Assembly: GCA_938017685.1 (NCBI GenBank) | Contig: CALIIL010000006.1 | Coordinates: forward strand, 1 to 48,794 | Source: an uncultured Chitinophagaceae bacterium | Lineage (GTDB): Bacteria; Bacteroidota; Bacteroidia; Chitinophagales; Chitinophagaceae | Direction: 5' to 3' | DNA: 48,794 nucleotides | Shown: one piece after another, positions 1 through 8,610 of the stretch | Layout: every line of letters begins with the position of its first letter | How positions within the stretch are numbered: position 1 is the stretch's first letter | Translations under genes and position numbers: made by a program | The notes under the pieces: generated by a model | What the model was told of the DNA's origin: nothing | Database searches by the model: none | The model's input: the letters and a program-made list of their open reading frames with translations, nothing else

Positions 1-1
1 T

Positions 2-235
2 TGTACACTACCACAAACTCAAATTATATTTACGATGCAAAAACAAAAAACTTCCAAAGACAGACAGACTTCCCACAACAAGTTTGTTTGCTTTGAAAGT
101 AAAATTAATCAAATCGATTACACACTTTTTTGTACACTACCAGAAGCCGATGGCTATCAAAGAAAAACAATCGAAGACTACGAAATAAAAACAGGAACAA
201 CCTCCACCCTCAATATAGACTTAGCACTAATATAA
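2..235 (+). CDS. C-terminal part of an unrecognised protein (runs off the left edge)
   Basis: The frame is open from base 2 to a TAA at 233-235, so this may be the last 77 codons of a longer gene; an internal ATG at 35 would give 66 residues. The protein is Lys/Thr/Gln rich with no membrane segment or motif I recognise. The peptide CTLP occurs twice in the same frame, 43 codons apart, because the 13-base string TTGTACACTACCA is repeated at 1-13 and 130-142. A hairpin terminator follows 25 bases after the stop, which fits a real gene end, but chance coding in AT-rich DNA is not excluded. Confidence 0.3.
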   Translation, partial: CTLPQTQIIFTMQKQKTSKDRQTSHNKFVCFESKINQIDYTLFCTLPEADGYQRKTIEDYEIKTGTTSTLNIDLALI

Positions 236-259
236 TTGTCCAAAACTTCTCCCACTAAA

Positions 260-282
260 AAAGCCCTCTAAAAGAGGGCTTT
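260..282. terminator. Bidirectional hairpin terminator
   Basis: A perfect 10-bp stem (AAAGCCCTCT at 260-269, AGAGGGCTTT at 273-282) with a three-base loop and A/T flanks. It lies between the stop of the left-edge frame and the stop of the oxidase subunit IV gene at 305, so it can end both convergent transcripts, including the 14-kb respiratory operon on the minus strand. Confidence 0.85.
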
Positions 283-304
283 CAATATTAATCATTTATA
301 AATG

Positions 305-733
305 CTACTTTTTTAAGGTTTCAATTTTTGCCGCCGGAGTAGATAAACCTGTATTAGAACTAATATCTAACCAAAAACTACCATCTGATAAGAATGCTAT
401 AATGAACCAAATAAATAATGCTAAAGGAATATATACCGAAAGCTTCATTCCTTTTTTCTCATCACCTAAATGCATAAAATTACTTACAATAAAGAAAGCC
501 TTAGCCACCGTTAATATGATGAAACCTAAGTTTAAAACCCAACGGTAATCACCCATTTTATCAGCCAAAGAAAGCCCTAAACCAACTTCGACTATTGTTA
601 TAATAGTAAGTATACCCGTTACCTTCCATATACTTTTTATTTTTGCTTTGCTCTCAGGACTATTAATATCCTCATGGTGACCCATGTTATATAGTCTTGA
701 TTGATCGGCTTCGTAATCGCTAAAATGTCCCAT
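305..733 (-). CDS. Cytochrome c oxidase subunit IV (prokaryotic COX4/CtaF type)
   Basis: Small integral membrane subunit of the aa3-type oxidase encoded just upstream. The 142 residues hold a charged N-terminus rich in His, Asp and Glu and three hydrophobic helices at about 36-57, 65-88 and 97-115. The second helix carries the FFIVSNFMHL stretch seen in bacterial subunit IV proteins. It is the last gene of the minus-strand run and follows subunit III by 28 bases, with a terminator 23 bases after its stop. The role is probably assembly or stability of the oxidase; no catalytic residues are expected. Family assignment rests on helix pattern, the MHL motif and position. Confidence 0.85.
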   Translation of the reverse strand: MGHFSDYEADQSRLYNMGHHEDINSPESKAKIKSIWKVTGILTIITIVEVGLGLSLADKMGDYRWVLNLGFIILTVAKAFFIVSNFMHLGDEKKGMKLSVYIPLALFIWFIIAFLSDGSFWLDISSNTGLSTPAAKIETLKK

Positions 734-761
734 AATAAATCTTTAGAATTATTTTATAAAA

Positions 762-1496
762 TTATAATAAGTAAAAACAAGTAAATACAAATACCCACAC
801 TAAATCTACAAAGTGCCAGTATAAACCACACTTCTCAACCCACTCATAGTGCCCTTTTCTATCAAAGACACCATTCATTGTAAATACTAATATCATGATA
901 TTAAATACAACACCTGAAAACACGTGAAAACCGTGGAAACCAGTAATTGTAAAAAAGAAATTAAAAAACTTATGCGCTGAATCAGCACCATGAACAACCA
1001 AATCAGTCGCAGAAACAGTACCTGCAAAAAATCCTTTAACAGGCGTTAGATCCATACCGTCTCTAAATGCACCCCACCATGCTCCTTCATGATTTAAATG
1101 CCACCACTCCCAAGCCTGACAGCTCAAGAAAGCAATACCACCTAAGATGGTCCAAAGCATCCATTTAACCACACCTTTCTTATCGCGGCAGTGACCTGCA
1201 TGCACAGCTAGCACCATAGTTACAGAACTTAGGATAAGGATAAAAGTCATAAGACTAACGAACATTAATGGAAGATTAGCATGACCAGCAAACGGAAATG
1301 CCTTAAATACCATATTAGGATCTGGCCATATTGGACTGGCAAATCGAATGGTACCATAAGATATCAAAAACGCTCCAAAGGTGAAGGCATCCGACATTAA
1401 GAAAAACCACATCATGATCTTTCCATAACTTAAATGGAACGGGCTTTCGCCTCCCATCCATTTGGACTTACTATCTGCTACTGCTGCTGTACTCAT
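762..1496 (-). CDS. Cytochrome c oxidase subunit III (244 residues)
   Basis: Membrane subunit III of the heme-copper oxidase, which packs against subunit I and helps keep the proton uptake path active. The C-terminal half has the family signatures GFHGFHVFSG (186-195) and YWHFVDLVWVFVF (226-238). Hydrophobic segments lie at about 27-47, 75-98, 112-132, 178-206 and 224-244. It sits 15 bases downstream of a second, shorter subunit III gene. This paired arrangement is, to my knowledge, usual in Bacteroidota and suggests two different subunit III-like proteins in one complex rather than a recent duplication, since the two share little outside the signatures. Confidence 0.93.
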   Translation of the reverse strand: MSTAAVADSKSKWMGGESPFHLSYGKIMMWFFLMSDAFTFGAFLISYGTIRFASPIWPDPNMVFKAFPFAGHANLPLMFVSLMTFILILSSVTMVLAVHAGHCRDKKGVVKWMLWTILGGIAFLSCQAWEWWHLNHEGAWWGAFRDGMDLTPVKGFFAGTVSATDLVVHGADSAHKFFNFFFTITGFHGFHVFSGVVFNIMILVFTMNGVFDRKGHYEWVEKCGLYWHFVDLVWVFVFTCFYLL

Positions 1497-1511
1497 AATA
1501 TCAATATTGTT

Positions 1512-2093
1512 CTAAGACTGATTTAATAATAAAAATATGAAAATATATAACCACAAGGCATCTACAAAATGCCAATAAATACTCACAATCTCCACCCCTG
1601 TGCTACTATATACTTTTTTTCTTCTTCTAAATTTTGTTGATAGGAACACGATAAACAAAGCAACGATGCCTCCTAAAACGTGTACGCCATGAACAAATGG
1701 GATTACGTAGGTAAATTCCCCTGCCGCATTATTTCCATTTAATAAAATACCTTGTTGACTATACATCGTATAAAAACCAAATGCCTGAAAGGCCAAAAAC
1801 AACAAACCTAAAATAGTCGTTGTATTAATTAGTAATTGATACGAAGTAAAATTTCTTTTCTTAAAAGCTCTAACAGCTAAATGTATGGTTACACTACTTG
1901 CTAATATTACTGCCGTAGAAACCCAAAACATCCAAGGTAACTGCACATGATCCCAACGACCTTGTCCTTCCCTTACCATAAATGCACTTACCCAGCCGGC
2001 AAACATCATGGTCATACTGCCCATACCAAAATACATAAGCATCTTGTGCGGGTGTAGTTTTTTTGATTGTTGTTGTAAACTCAATGTGCTCAT
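1512..2093 (-). CDS. Cytochrome c oxidase subunit III-like protein (193 residues)
   Basis: A second, shorter subunit III-family protein. The signatures HGVHVLGG (135-142) and YWHFVDALWLYIF (173-185) correspond to the His-rich helix and the YWHFVD motif of subunit III (CyoC/CtaE). Five hydrophobic segments are visible at about 18-38, 54-75, 90-110, 129-152 and 172-190. It lies between ctaB (4 bases away) and the longer subunit III gene (15 bases), so the three are surely co-transcribed. It may take the place of the N-terminal part of a larger subunit III or act as a structural partner; the sequence alone does not decide. Confidence 0.9.
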   Translation of the reverse strand: MSTLSLQQQSKKLHPHKMLMYFGMGSMTMMFAGWVSAFMVREGQGRWDHVQLPWMFWVSTAVILASSVTIHLAVRAFKKRNFTSYQLLINTTTILGLLFLAFQAFGFYTMYSQQGILLNGNNAAGEFTYVIPFVHGVHVLGGIVALFIVFLSTKFRRRKKVYSSTGVEIVSIYWHFVDALWLYIFIFLLLNQS

Positions 2094-2097
2094 AATT

Positions 2098-3003
2098 TTA
2101 GATAAATTTATCGATTAACAATGTGAACAATATGATGGGTAAATATATAAATGACGCAAACATTAATTTGCGTGCTTTTTCATCTGTATTATGTTTATAA
2201 AACTGTAAAGCGAACCATACGAATACAACAGCTGCAAGCGCCATAATAATCATGCCCACCATACTTCCTAAACCTAGCACATAGGGTAGTGCAGCCACAG
2301 GAATTAATATAGATGAATAAAATACTGTTTGAAAAGCCGTGAAGCGACTTTCTTTTGTTTCTTGTGGCAACATTTTCATGCCTGCCTTTCTATAATCTTC
2401 GTCGGCTACCCAAGCAATAGCCCAGAAATGCGGGAATTGCCAGAAAAACTGAAAGGCAAATAATACCCAAGCCTCCGTCATAAGAATGCTTCCTGACCCA
2501 GCTGCCCAACCAATTAAGCAAGGCAATGCGCCAGGAATAGCTCCAACCAATACTGATATGGGTGTTACTTTCTTAAGCGGCGTGTATACAAATGCATAAA
2601 GAATATAAGAGAATAAACTTAAGCCAGCTGCCAAGGCATTAAACTGGAAAAATAATATGGCCAAACCAGCCGTTAGGCTTAGACTAATAAATAGAATAGC
2701 TTCGTTAGATGACATTCTTGCCGTAGCCAAAGGTCTATCCATGGTGCGGTTCATTAATTGATCTTCATTTTTTTCAATCAATTCATTGGTCGCATTAGCT
2801 GCTCCCGTTATTAATAGACCACCGAAAAAGATGCCAATAACATTTATCAAAACAAAAGAAACCGTTGGCACAATCAAATAACCAATCACGCTCGAAAAGA
2901 CAACCAACAAACTAAGGTTGAGTTTCATGAGTTGTTGATAGTCTTTTAATTTCTGACTCAACATACTCATTAATGAAAGTGATATTTTCTCTTGTTTAAT
3001 CAA
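2098..3003 (-). CDS. ctaB: Protoheme IX farnesyltransferase (haem O synthase)
   Basis: UbiA-family prenyltransferase that adds a farnesyl group to haem B, giving haem O, the precursor of the haem A used by the neighbouring oxidase. The first Asp-rich substrate motif is visible at 70-92, beginning NATNELIEKN and ending with NRTMDRPL. The second conserved loop has YTPLKK at 139-144, and DEDYRKAGMKMLP at 200-212 matches the third. About eight or nine membrane helices are predicted. A later start at Met12 or Met14 would still leave the first helix intact. It lies inside the oxidase operon, 14 bases after subunit I. No haem A synthase (CtaA) is seen in this window. Confidence 0.95.
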   Translation of the reverse strand: MIKQEKISLSLMSMLSQKLKDYQQLMKLNLSLLVVFSSVIGYLIVPTVSFVLINVIGIFFGGLLITGAANATNELIEKNEDQLMNRTMDRPLATARMSSNEAILFISLSLTAGLAILFFQFNALAAGLSLFSYILYAFVYTPLKKVTPISVLVGAIPGALPCLIGWAAGSGSILMTEAWVLFAFQFFWQFPHFWAIAWVADEDYRKAGMKMLPQETKESRFTAFQTVFYSSILIPVAALPYVLGLGSMVGMIIMALAAVVFVWFALQFYKHNTDEKARKLMFASFIYLPIILFTLLIDKFI

Positions 3004-3017
3004 TGTTCTTTTAAGTT

Positions 3018-4877
3018 CTAATGTTCTTCGTCCTCTTTGGTTGGATCAATTGGAACGTCTTGCATAATAAAGTCAGATCCATCATAAGGATTTTCTCTGA
3101 AATCATAAGCCCAACGATGAACTTCAGGAATATCTCCTTCCCAGTTACCATGTCCAGGCTTAACCGGTGTAGTCCATTCTAATGTAGTACTACCCCAGGG
3201 GTTAGAAGTTTTCTCAGTTAGTTTCTTACCTCTCCAAATACTTACGAAGTAATTAAATACAAATAATAGTTGCGCAAAGAATACAATAATGGCTGCTATA
3301 GAAATCATTTTATTCAAGTCTCCAAATTGGCTAAAACTCTGCCAGCTGCTAAAGTCATAATAACGACGTGGCATACCCGCAACACCTTCATAGTGCATTG
3401 GCCAAAATATTACATAAGCCCCAATAAAAGTCACAAAGAAGTGAATATAACCCAGTGTCTTATTCATCATACGACCATACATCTTAGGGAACCAGTGATA
3501 TACACCAGCGAACATCCCAAAGAATGCAGAAATACCCATTACAATATGGAAGTGAGCTACAACAAAGTAAGTATCATGTAAGTGAATGTCTAATGCAGAA
3601 TTTCCTAAGAAAATACCTGTTAAACCACCAGAGATAAATAGAGATACAAAACCAAGTGCAAAAAGCATTGGGTTTGTAAACTTAATATTTCCTTTCCAAA
3701 TAGTCGTTAGCCAATTAAATACTTTTACCGCCGATGGAATAGCAATTAATAAAGTAAGCAATACAAATATCCCTCCTAAGAACGGGCTCATACCAGTTAC
3801 AAACATATGGTGCGCCCATACCAAGAATGCCAATACTGTAATTCCTAAGATAGAAATAACCATAGCAAAATATCCAAAGATCGGTTTGCGAGCATGCGTA
3901 GCTAATACCTCTGAGGCAATACCCATCGCTGGCAACATAATAATGTACACCTCCGGGTGACCTAAGAACCAGAATAAATGCTGATATAAAATGGCAGAAC
4001 CACCAACATTAGGCATGGCCTGACCAGCAATAAAGATTTCTGATAAGTAGAAACTCGTACCCATGTGACGATCAAAGATTAATAATACAGCAGCTGATAA
4101 TAATACTGGGAATGATAATACACCCAATACAGCAGTAAATAAGAACGCCCAAATAGTTAGGGGTAAGCGCTTCATGCTCATACCCTTTGTACGCATATTT
4201 AATACAGTAACAATATAGTTTAAACCACCCAAAAGTGAAGACACAATAAAGAGTGCCATACTCGTAAGCCATAGATCCATACCAACACCAGAACCCATAC
4301 TGGCTTCTTTCATAGCACTTAATGGAGGATAGGTAGTCCAACCACCAGAAGCAGGTCCTGTATGCACAAATAATGAAGCAAACATGATTACACTAGCTAC
4401 GGCAAAGAACCAATAAGAAAGCATATTCATAAATGGCGATGCCATATCACGTGCACCAATCTGTAATGGAATTAAAAAGTTAGAGAACGTACCTGACAGC
4501 CCGCCCGTCAATACAAAGAATACCAATACGGTTCCATGTATGGTTACTAAACCATAATAAATCTCAGGATCCATTTTACCTCCTTTAGCCCAATCGCCTA
4601 AGAATGTAGAAAGTACCTGGAAAGTATCTTCTGGAAAACCTAATTGTAATCTAAAAAATACAGACATCAGACCACCGGCTATTGCCCAGAACATTCCCGT
4701 AATCAAAAATTGACGAGAGATGATTTTATGATCCATGCTAAACACATACTTTAAAAAAAAGTGCTGTTCATGTTCTTCATGATGATGGTCATGACCATGA
4801 TCATGTCCTCCACTTGTGTGAATGTTCGCACCGTGCTCCTCGTGTGTATCAACTGAATGTTGCGTTTCGTTACTCAT
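3018..4877 (-). CDS. ctaD: aa3-type cytochrome c oxidase subunit I
   Basis: Catalytic subunit that reduces oxygen at a haem a3/CuB centre and pumps protons. Visible ligands are His114 (low-spin haem), GHPEVY at 306-311 (His307 for CuB, and Tyr311 for the His-Tyr crosslink), His356-His357 (CuB), and the pair in AHFHIVMG at 441-448 (His442 for haem a3, His444 for the low-spin haem). The 619-residue length is slightly above the bacterial norm. The N-terminus carries an unusual soluble His/Asp/Glu-rich tract at about 20-39, just before the first helix. It follows subunit II by 42 bases in the operon. Confidence 0.97.
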   Translation of the reverse strand: MSNETQHSVDTHEEHGANIHTSGGHDHGHDHHHEEHEQHFFLKYVFSMDHKIISRQFLITGMFWAIAGGLMSVFFRLQLGFPEDTFQVLSTFLGDWAKGGKMDPEIYYGLVTIHGTVLVFFVLTGGLSGTFSNFLIPLQIGARDMASPFMNMLSYWFFAVASVIMFASLFVHTGPASGGWTTYPPLSAMKEASMGSGVGMDLWLTSMALFIVSSLLGGLNYIVTVLNMRTKGMSMKRLPLTIWAFLFTAVLGVLSFPVLLSAAVLLIFDRHMGTSFYLSEIFIAGQAMPNVGGSAILYQHLFWFLGHPEVYIIMLPAMGIASEVLATHARKPIFGYFAMVISILGITVLAFLVWAHHMFVTGMSPFLGGIFVLLTLLIAIPSAVKVFNWLTTIWKGNIKFTNPMLFALGFVSLFISGGLTGIFLGNSALDIHLHDTYFVVAHFHIVMGISAFFGMFAGVYHWFPKMYGRMMNKTLGYIHFFVTFIGAYVIFWPMHYEGVAGMPRRYYDFSSWQSFSQFGDLNKMISIAAIIVFFAQLLFVFNYFVSIWRGKKLTEKTSNPWGSTTLEWTTPVKPGHGNWEGDIPEVHRWAYDFRENPYDGSDFIMQDVPIDPTKEDEEH

Positions 4878-4919
4878 CTTTGTACGTTTTATATAATTAT
4901 TAATATTCTTTTATTTGAC

Positions 4920-5981
4920 TTATTGTGTAACCATGGCTGTTTCTCGGATTTCTTCAGCACCTTCTTCTTCTCCTTCCATTTTTGGCGCTTCTGCCGGTTT
5001 GCCAGGACCTTGAGAGTAATAAGATGTCTGTTCTTTTAACCAAGCATCGTGCTCTGCCTGTGTCTCTACCACAACTACAGCTCGCATACTATAATGTCCT
5101 TTACCGCACATTTGATCACAAGAAAGCTCGTATACAAAATTTGGGTCTCCTGTTATTTGTTTCATTGAATCTGTAGTAATCGTTGGTGTAAACCACATTC
5201 TTGTAGTTATACCTGGTACAGCATCCATTTTCATACGGAAGTGAGATAATCCTACATCATGTATAACATCACGTGCAGCAATGATTAACTCTACTGGCTT
5301 GTCTTTGATTAAGCGCAACTCACCGTTTAAGATTACAATATCATCACGTGTGTCCTTATCATCCCAGTTTAATCCAATTACGTTATTTTCTTCATTAATA
5401 TTCTTAAAGTAACGCTCGCCTAACTTGCCATCAGGTCCAGGGTAACGACTAATCCAGTTAAACTGCTTACCCGTAATCTCAATAATCTGAGCACCTTCTG
5501 GAGCTGGGCTTGTCATTTTAAACCAAGCCTTTAATCCAATAGCAACCAATACCGCCATAGCTAATGCAGGGATCGTGGTCCAGATCATTTCTAACTTATT
5601 ACTATGAGAGAAAAATACGGCTTTTCTTTTGCCAGTACTTCTATATCTAAATGCAAACCAGAATGTAAGAAACTGAGTTAATAAAAATACAGCACCTGTT
5701 ACCCAAAGAGTAACCTCAAACATAAAATCATAGTTAGCACCATGATCAGATGCAGGTACAGCTGTAGGCGTCATTAATGGTATCATATAATTATGGCACC
5801 ATACAATTCCTATCATAAACATCGCAAATAAAACTAGCATTGAATACCCAACAATTTTATTACGCTTGTTATCAAACTCCTCTTCACCTTGAAGCGTAGC
5901 TATTTTCTCACTTGACTGACCTACTTGATATAAAATCAAGAAGATCAATGCTACCAATACGACTAATAATAAACCTGACAT
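4920..5981 (-). CDS. ctaC: Cytochrome c oxidase subunit II with CuA domain
   Basis: Electron entry subunit of the aa3-type oxidase. Hydrophobic helices lie at about 2-20, 43-62, 87-110 and 132-152, followed by a cupredoxin domain. The CuA ligands are all present: His241 (VIHDVGLSHF), then Cys288, Cys292, His296 and Met299 in the motif CDQMCGKGHYSM. There is no CxxCH, so unlike caa3 enzymes this subunit II carries no fused cytochrome c, and electrons must come from a separate haem protein such as ActE or the N-terminal haem of ActA. The C-terminus is a short Glu-rich tail. It sits 13 bases after ActF. Confidence 0.95.
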   Translation of the reverse strand: MSGLLLVVLVALIFLILYQVGQSSEKIATLQGEEEFDNKRNKIVGYSMLVLFAMFMIGIVWCHNYMIPLMTPTAVPASDHGANYDFMFEVTLWVTGAVFLLTQFLTFWFAFRYRSTGKRKAVFFSHSNKLEMIWTTIPALAMAVLVAIGLKAWFKMTSPAPEGAQIIEITGKQFNWISRYPGPDGKLGERYFKNINEENNVIGLNWDDKDTRDDIVILNGELRLIKDKPVELIIAARDVIHDVGLSHFRMKMDAVPGITTRMWFTPTITTDSMKQITGDPNFVYELSCDQMCGKGHYSMRAVVVVETQAEHDAWLKEQTSYYSQGPGKPAEAPKMEGEEEGAEEIRETAMVTQ

Positions 5982-5994
5982 ATTCTTTCTTTTT

Positions 5995-7209
5995 TTAGCT
6001 TATGTGAATGATTGTTTCTTTTAAATAAGGGTGGTTCGATACTATTTGTGGAGATTTAGACAACTTATTACTTACCAAGAAAATAAGCAAGCCAACAAAA
6101 CCACACATTAATCCAATATCGTACAATAGTCCCATAGACCAATTTTCACCAACAGTTCCTGGCATAATCATTTGATAAAAATCAATCCAGTGACCTAAAA
6201 TTATTATTACAGCTACCGTAGATACAATAAAGTAATTACGCTTAGCTGGAGCAGACATTAAGATTAATAATGGTGCTACAAAATTCATGACTAAGTTTAA
6301 CCAGAAGAAGAAAGCATAAGGACCGTGCATTCTTATTTTGAAATAAACTGTTTCCTCAGGAATATTAGCATACCAAATCAACATGAACTGTGAGAACCAC
6401 AAATAGGTCCAGAAGATTGTAAATGCAAACATGAACTTACCGACATCATGCACATGCTCTTGGCTTACTAATTCTAAGTTACCGTGGCGCTTCGTATAAA
6501 GCATCCATAGCATAATTAAACTCATACCACTTACAAATGAGCTAGCAAATGTGTACCAGCTAAACATTGTTGAGAACCAATGAGCATCAATACTCATAAT
6601 CCATAACCATGGAATAGTAGAAGCCAATGTCAAAGCAAATACAAATAAGAATGCTGCACTTGTGTTATAGTTTTTCCAGAACAACTTCACGCTTCCTTCT
6701 TTATCAGTTCCCATATCAAGAGAAATCTTGCTAATTAAGCGACCAAAGTAACCCCATAAACCAACCGTTAAGGCAGTCCATATTAAAAAGAAAGGCTTAC
6801 TTAAAAAGAAAAGCTTCAATCCATTTAATCCATTATCAGGAATATGTCCGTGCTCTAACCATGGATATATTTCTGTATGATTAAACCCTACTAGTATAAT
6901 TAATACGACTAAAACAATACCTCCAAGCACCCATACGATACTACCTATTGCCTCAGGAATTCTTCTAAAAGCCACAATCCAACCTGCTTGCGCAAGAGAT
7001 GTTGCTGCCATTAAGAAAATACTTGCTACACATATTAATAGAAAGAATACACTATTGTGTAATATGCTAGCCCAAAATGTTGCTTGATGCAAGCTGTCGC
7101 CAAAAGCAAATGCTGCCAAGCCGCCAATTAATGATAATATACCAATAGCCATAAGAACCATACTTACGGTTTTTGCTTTGGCTGGTATTTTAAAAGTTTC
7201 ATTTGTCAT
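5995..7209 (-). CDS. actF: Alternative complex III membrane subunit ActF
   Basis: Polytopic membrane protein (404 residues, about ten hydrophobic helices) of the NrfD-like group that forms the second membrane subunit of alternative complex III, the quinol:cytochrome c oxidoreductase replacing the bc1 complex. The assignment rests on gene order (directly after the ActE cytochrome and before oxidase subunit II) and on the NrfD-like helix pattern, with the Trp-rich stretch PWLWIMSIDAHWFSTMFSWY near the middle that is typical of ActF. ActF is generally described as lacking the functional quinol site found in ActC; this sequence does not let me test that. Confidence 0.9.
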   Translation of the reverse strand: MTNETFKIPAKAKTVSMVLMAIGILSLIGGLAAFAFGDSLHQATFWASILHNSVFFLLICVASIFLMAATSLAQAGWIVAFRRIPEAIGSIVWVLGGIVLVVLIILVGFNHTEIYPWLEHGHIPDNGLNGLKLFFLSKPFFLIWTALTVGLWGYFGRLISKISLDMGTDKEGSVKLFWKNYNTSAAFLFVFALTLASTIPWLWIMSIDAHWFSTMFSWYTFASSFVSGMSLIMLWMLYTKRHGNLELVSQEHVHDVGKFMFAFTIFWTYLWFSQFMLIWYANIPEETVYFKIRMHGPYAFFFWLNLVMNFVAPLLILMSAPAKRNYFIVSTVAVIIILGHWIDFYQMIMPGTVGENWSMGLLYDIGLMCGFVGLLIFLVSNKLSKSPQIVSNHPYLKETIIHIS

Positions 7210-7290
7210 TTTCCAATCGTTATAAAGTTAGTTTTGACTTCGTTCTTATTTTTTCTTCTTTATTTATAATCTATTTCCGATTACTATTTC

Positions 7291-8004
7291 TTAGTTATGC
7301 GCTTCTGCCTTATGGTCATCATCACCTTCATGCGCGTGATTTGCATCATCTCCATGATCTGCTTCGTCGTGGCTTTCTTTAGCAGGCGCTTCTTCCATTT
7401 TTGGAGCCTCTCCTGGCGTTATTAAAGAACTTGATGTGCTTCCGCCTTCAATCTGTTGACTGCGGATATAAGCTAATACTTGCCAGCGCTGCTTCGCATC
7501 TAACTGACTAGAGTAAGCCCCCATGGCATTCTTACCATACATAATCGCATGATACATTTTACCTTCAGGCATATTAATATAAGCAGGTCCTTTTAAGTTA
7601 GCAGGCATGGCTACATATTTACCACTGGCATATAATGGACCATTTCCATCCAACTTAGCACCATGACAAATACCACAATGAATCATGTATAATCTGTTAC
7701 CTTCCTTCAAATCTTTAGCATATAAATCATACGGATTTTTAAGCGCCTTGGCAGCCGTAGTATCAAATTCACTAATATGTGTTGGAATAGATTGCTCGCG
7801 AGCAATTGTATTTTTTACTGGAAGTTTATTAAACGTTCCGCCGGCAGCATTAATACTGTCAGGTGTATTATAATAATCATACGCTCTCGAATAAGTCATA
7901 TCCGGCGCATATATTTTTCCTGGGTCACGTTTGTATTCACTCTCACAAGAAAATATGAGTGTAGAACATAATGTAAGCAATAATATGTATGATAATTTCT
8001 TCAT
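7291..8004 (-). CDS. actE: Alternative complex III monohaem cytochrome c subunit ActE (lipoprotein)
   Basis: Lipoprotein cytochrome c of alternative complex III. Residues 1-20 form a lipoprotein signal ending in LIFSC, so Cys20 should be acylated and the protein anchored facing the periplasm. The single haem site is CGICH at 110-114; the likely axial Met is in KNAMGAYSSQ near 161. The last 35 residues are an unusual His/Asp/Glu-rich tail. It starts 2 bases after the ActD stop. An 81-base AT-rich gap separates it from ActF, the longest spacing within the Act group. Confidence 0.93.
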   Translation of the reverse strand: MKKLSYILLLTLCSTLIFSCESEYKRDPGKIYAPDMTYSRAYDYYNTPDSINAAGGTFNKLPVKNTIAREQSIPTHISEFDTTAAKALKNPYDLYAKDLKEGNRLYMIHCGICHGAKLDGNGPLYASGKYVAMPANLKGPAYINMPEGKMYHAIMYGKNAMGAYSSQLDAKQRWQVLAYIRSQQIEGGSTSSSLITPGEAPKMEEAPAKESHDEADHGDDANHAHEGDDDHKAEAHN

Positions 8005-8006
8005 CC

Positions 8007-8588
8007 CTAAGCTTCTTGTGTTTTTAATTGATATTCTTCTTCTTTGTCATATCGGCCATACCACCAGCCTTCTTCAGCTATTTGTATGTCCGTTGCTTCA
8101 GCCCCAGTACCCTTCAAAAATGTTTCTACTTCAGCTGCATTTTCATCCGTTACTTCAATAGCCATAACCATTTTATCATCCGTTTGTCTTGGATTAAAAA
8201 TGTGTTTTTTCACACCAGGCATTAACTGACATAAATAACAGAATGTCAATACCATACCAACGGCAGAGAATAAAACAGTTAACTCAAAGGTGATTGGAAT
8301 AAAAGCAGGTAATGGAAAGTGAGGCTTACCACCAAAGTTCTGCGGCCAGTCTGTTGTAAAAATCCAACCCATAAAACCAAGTGCTGTACTTGTTCCTGTT
8401 AACCCATATATAAAACCAGCTACGTGCAAGCCCGATACTTTATAACCTAATGCTTCGTCCAAGCCATGCACCGCAAAGGGCGTATACACGTCATGAACTT
8501 TATAACCTGCGCCACGTGTCTTTTTCACCGCTGGAAAAAGTACCGCTTCGTCGCTATAGGTTGCTGTTGCAAATTTTTTAACTGCCAT
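8007..8588 (-). CDS. actD: Alternative complex III subunit ActD (DUF3341 family)
   Basis: Membrane subunit of alternative complex III. The N-terminal soluble part carries the family sequence VYTPFAVHGLDEALG at about 35-49, followed by two hydrophobic helices at about 54-78 and 98-122 and a short soluble C-terminal domain (res 135-193) that is Glu rich. Length (193) is normal for the family. Between ActC (22 bases) and ActE (2 bases), the usual Act order. No redox cofactor is expected; the role is structural. Confidence 0.93.
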   Translation of the reverse strand: MAVKKFATATYSDEAVLFPAVKKTRGAGYKVHDVYTPFAVHGLDEALGYKVSGLHVAGFIYGLTGTSTALGFMGWIFTTDWPQNFGGKPHFPLPAFIPITFELTVLFSAVGMVLTFCYLCQLMPGVKKHIFNPRQTDDKMVMAIEVTDENAAEVETFLKGTGAEATDIQIAEEGWWYGRYDKEEEYQLKTQEA

Positions 8589-8610
8589 ATCTTTTCTTTA
8601 ATTTCTTTTA

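Noticed and set aside
1-142. Direct repeat TTGTACACTACCA at 1-13 and 130-142, possible repeat protein
   Set aside because: The flanking residues of the two copies are not alike, so a repeated domain is not supported.
3270-3960. Plus-strand frames of 100-125 codons inside the oxidase subunit I gene
   Set aside because: They are on the opposite strand of a strongly supported gene and resemble no known protein.
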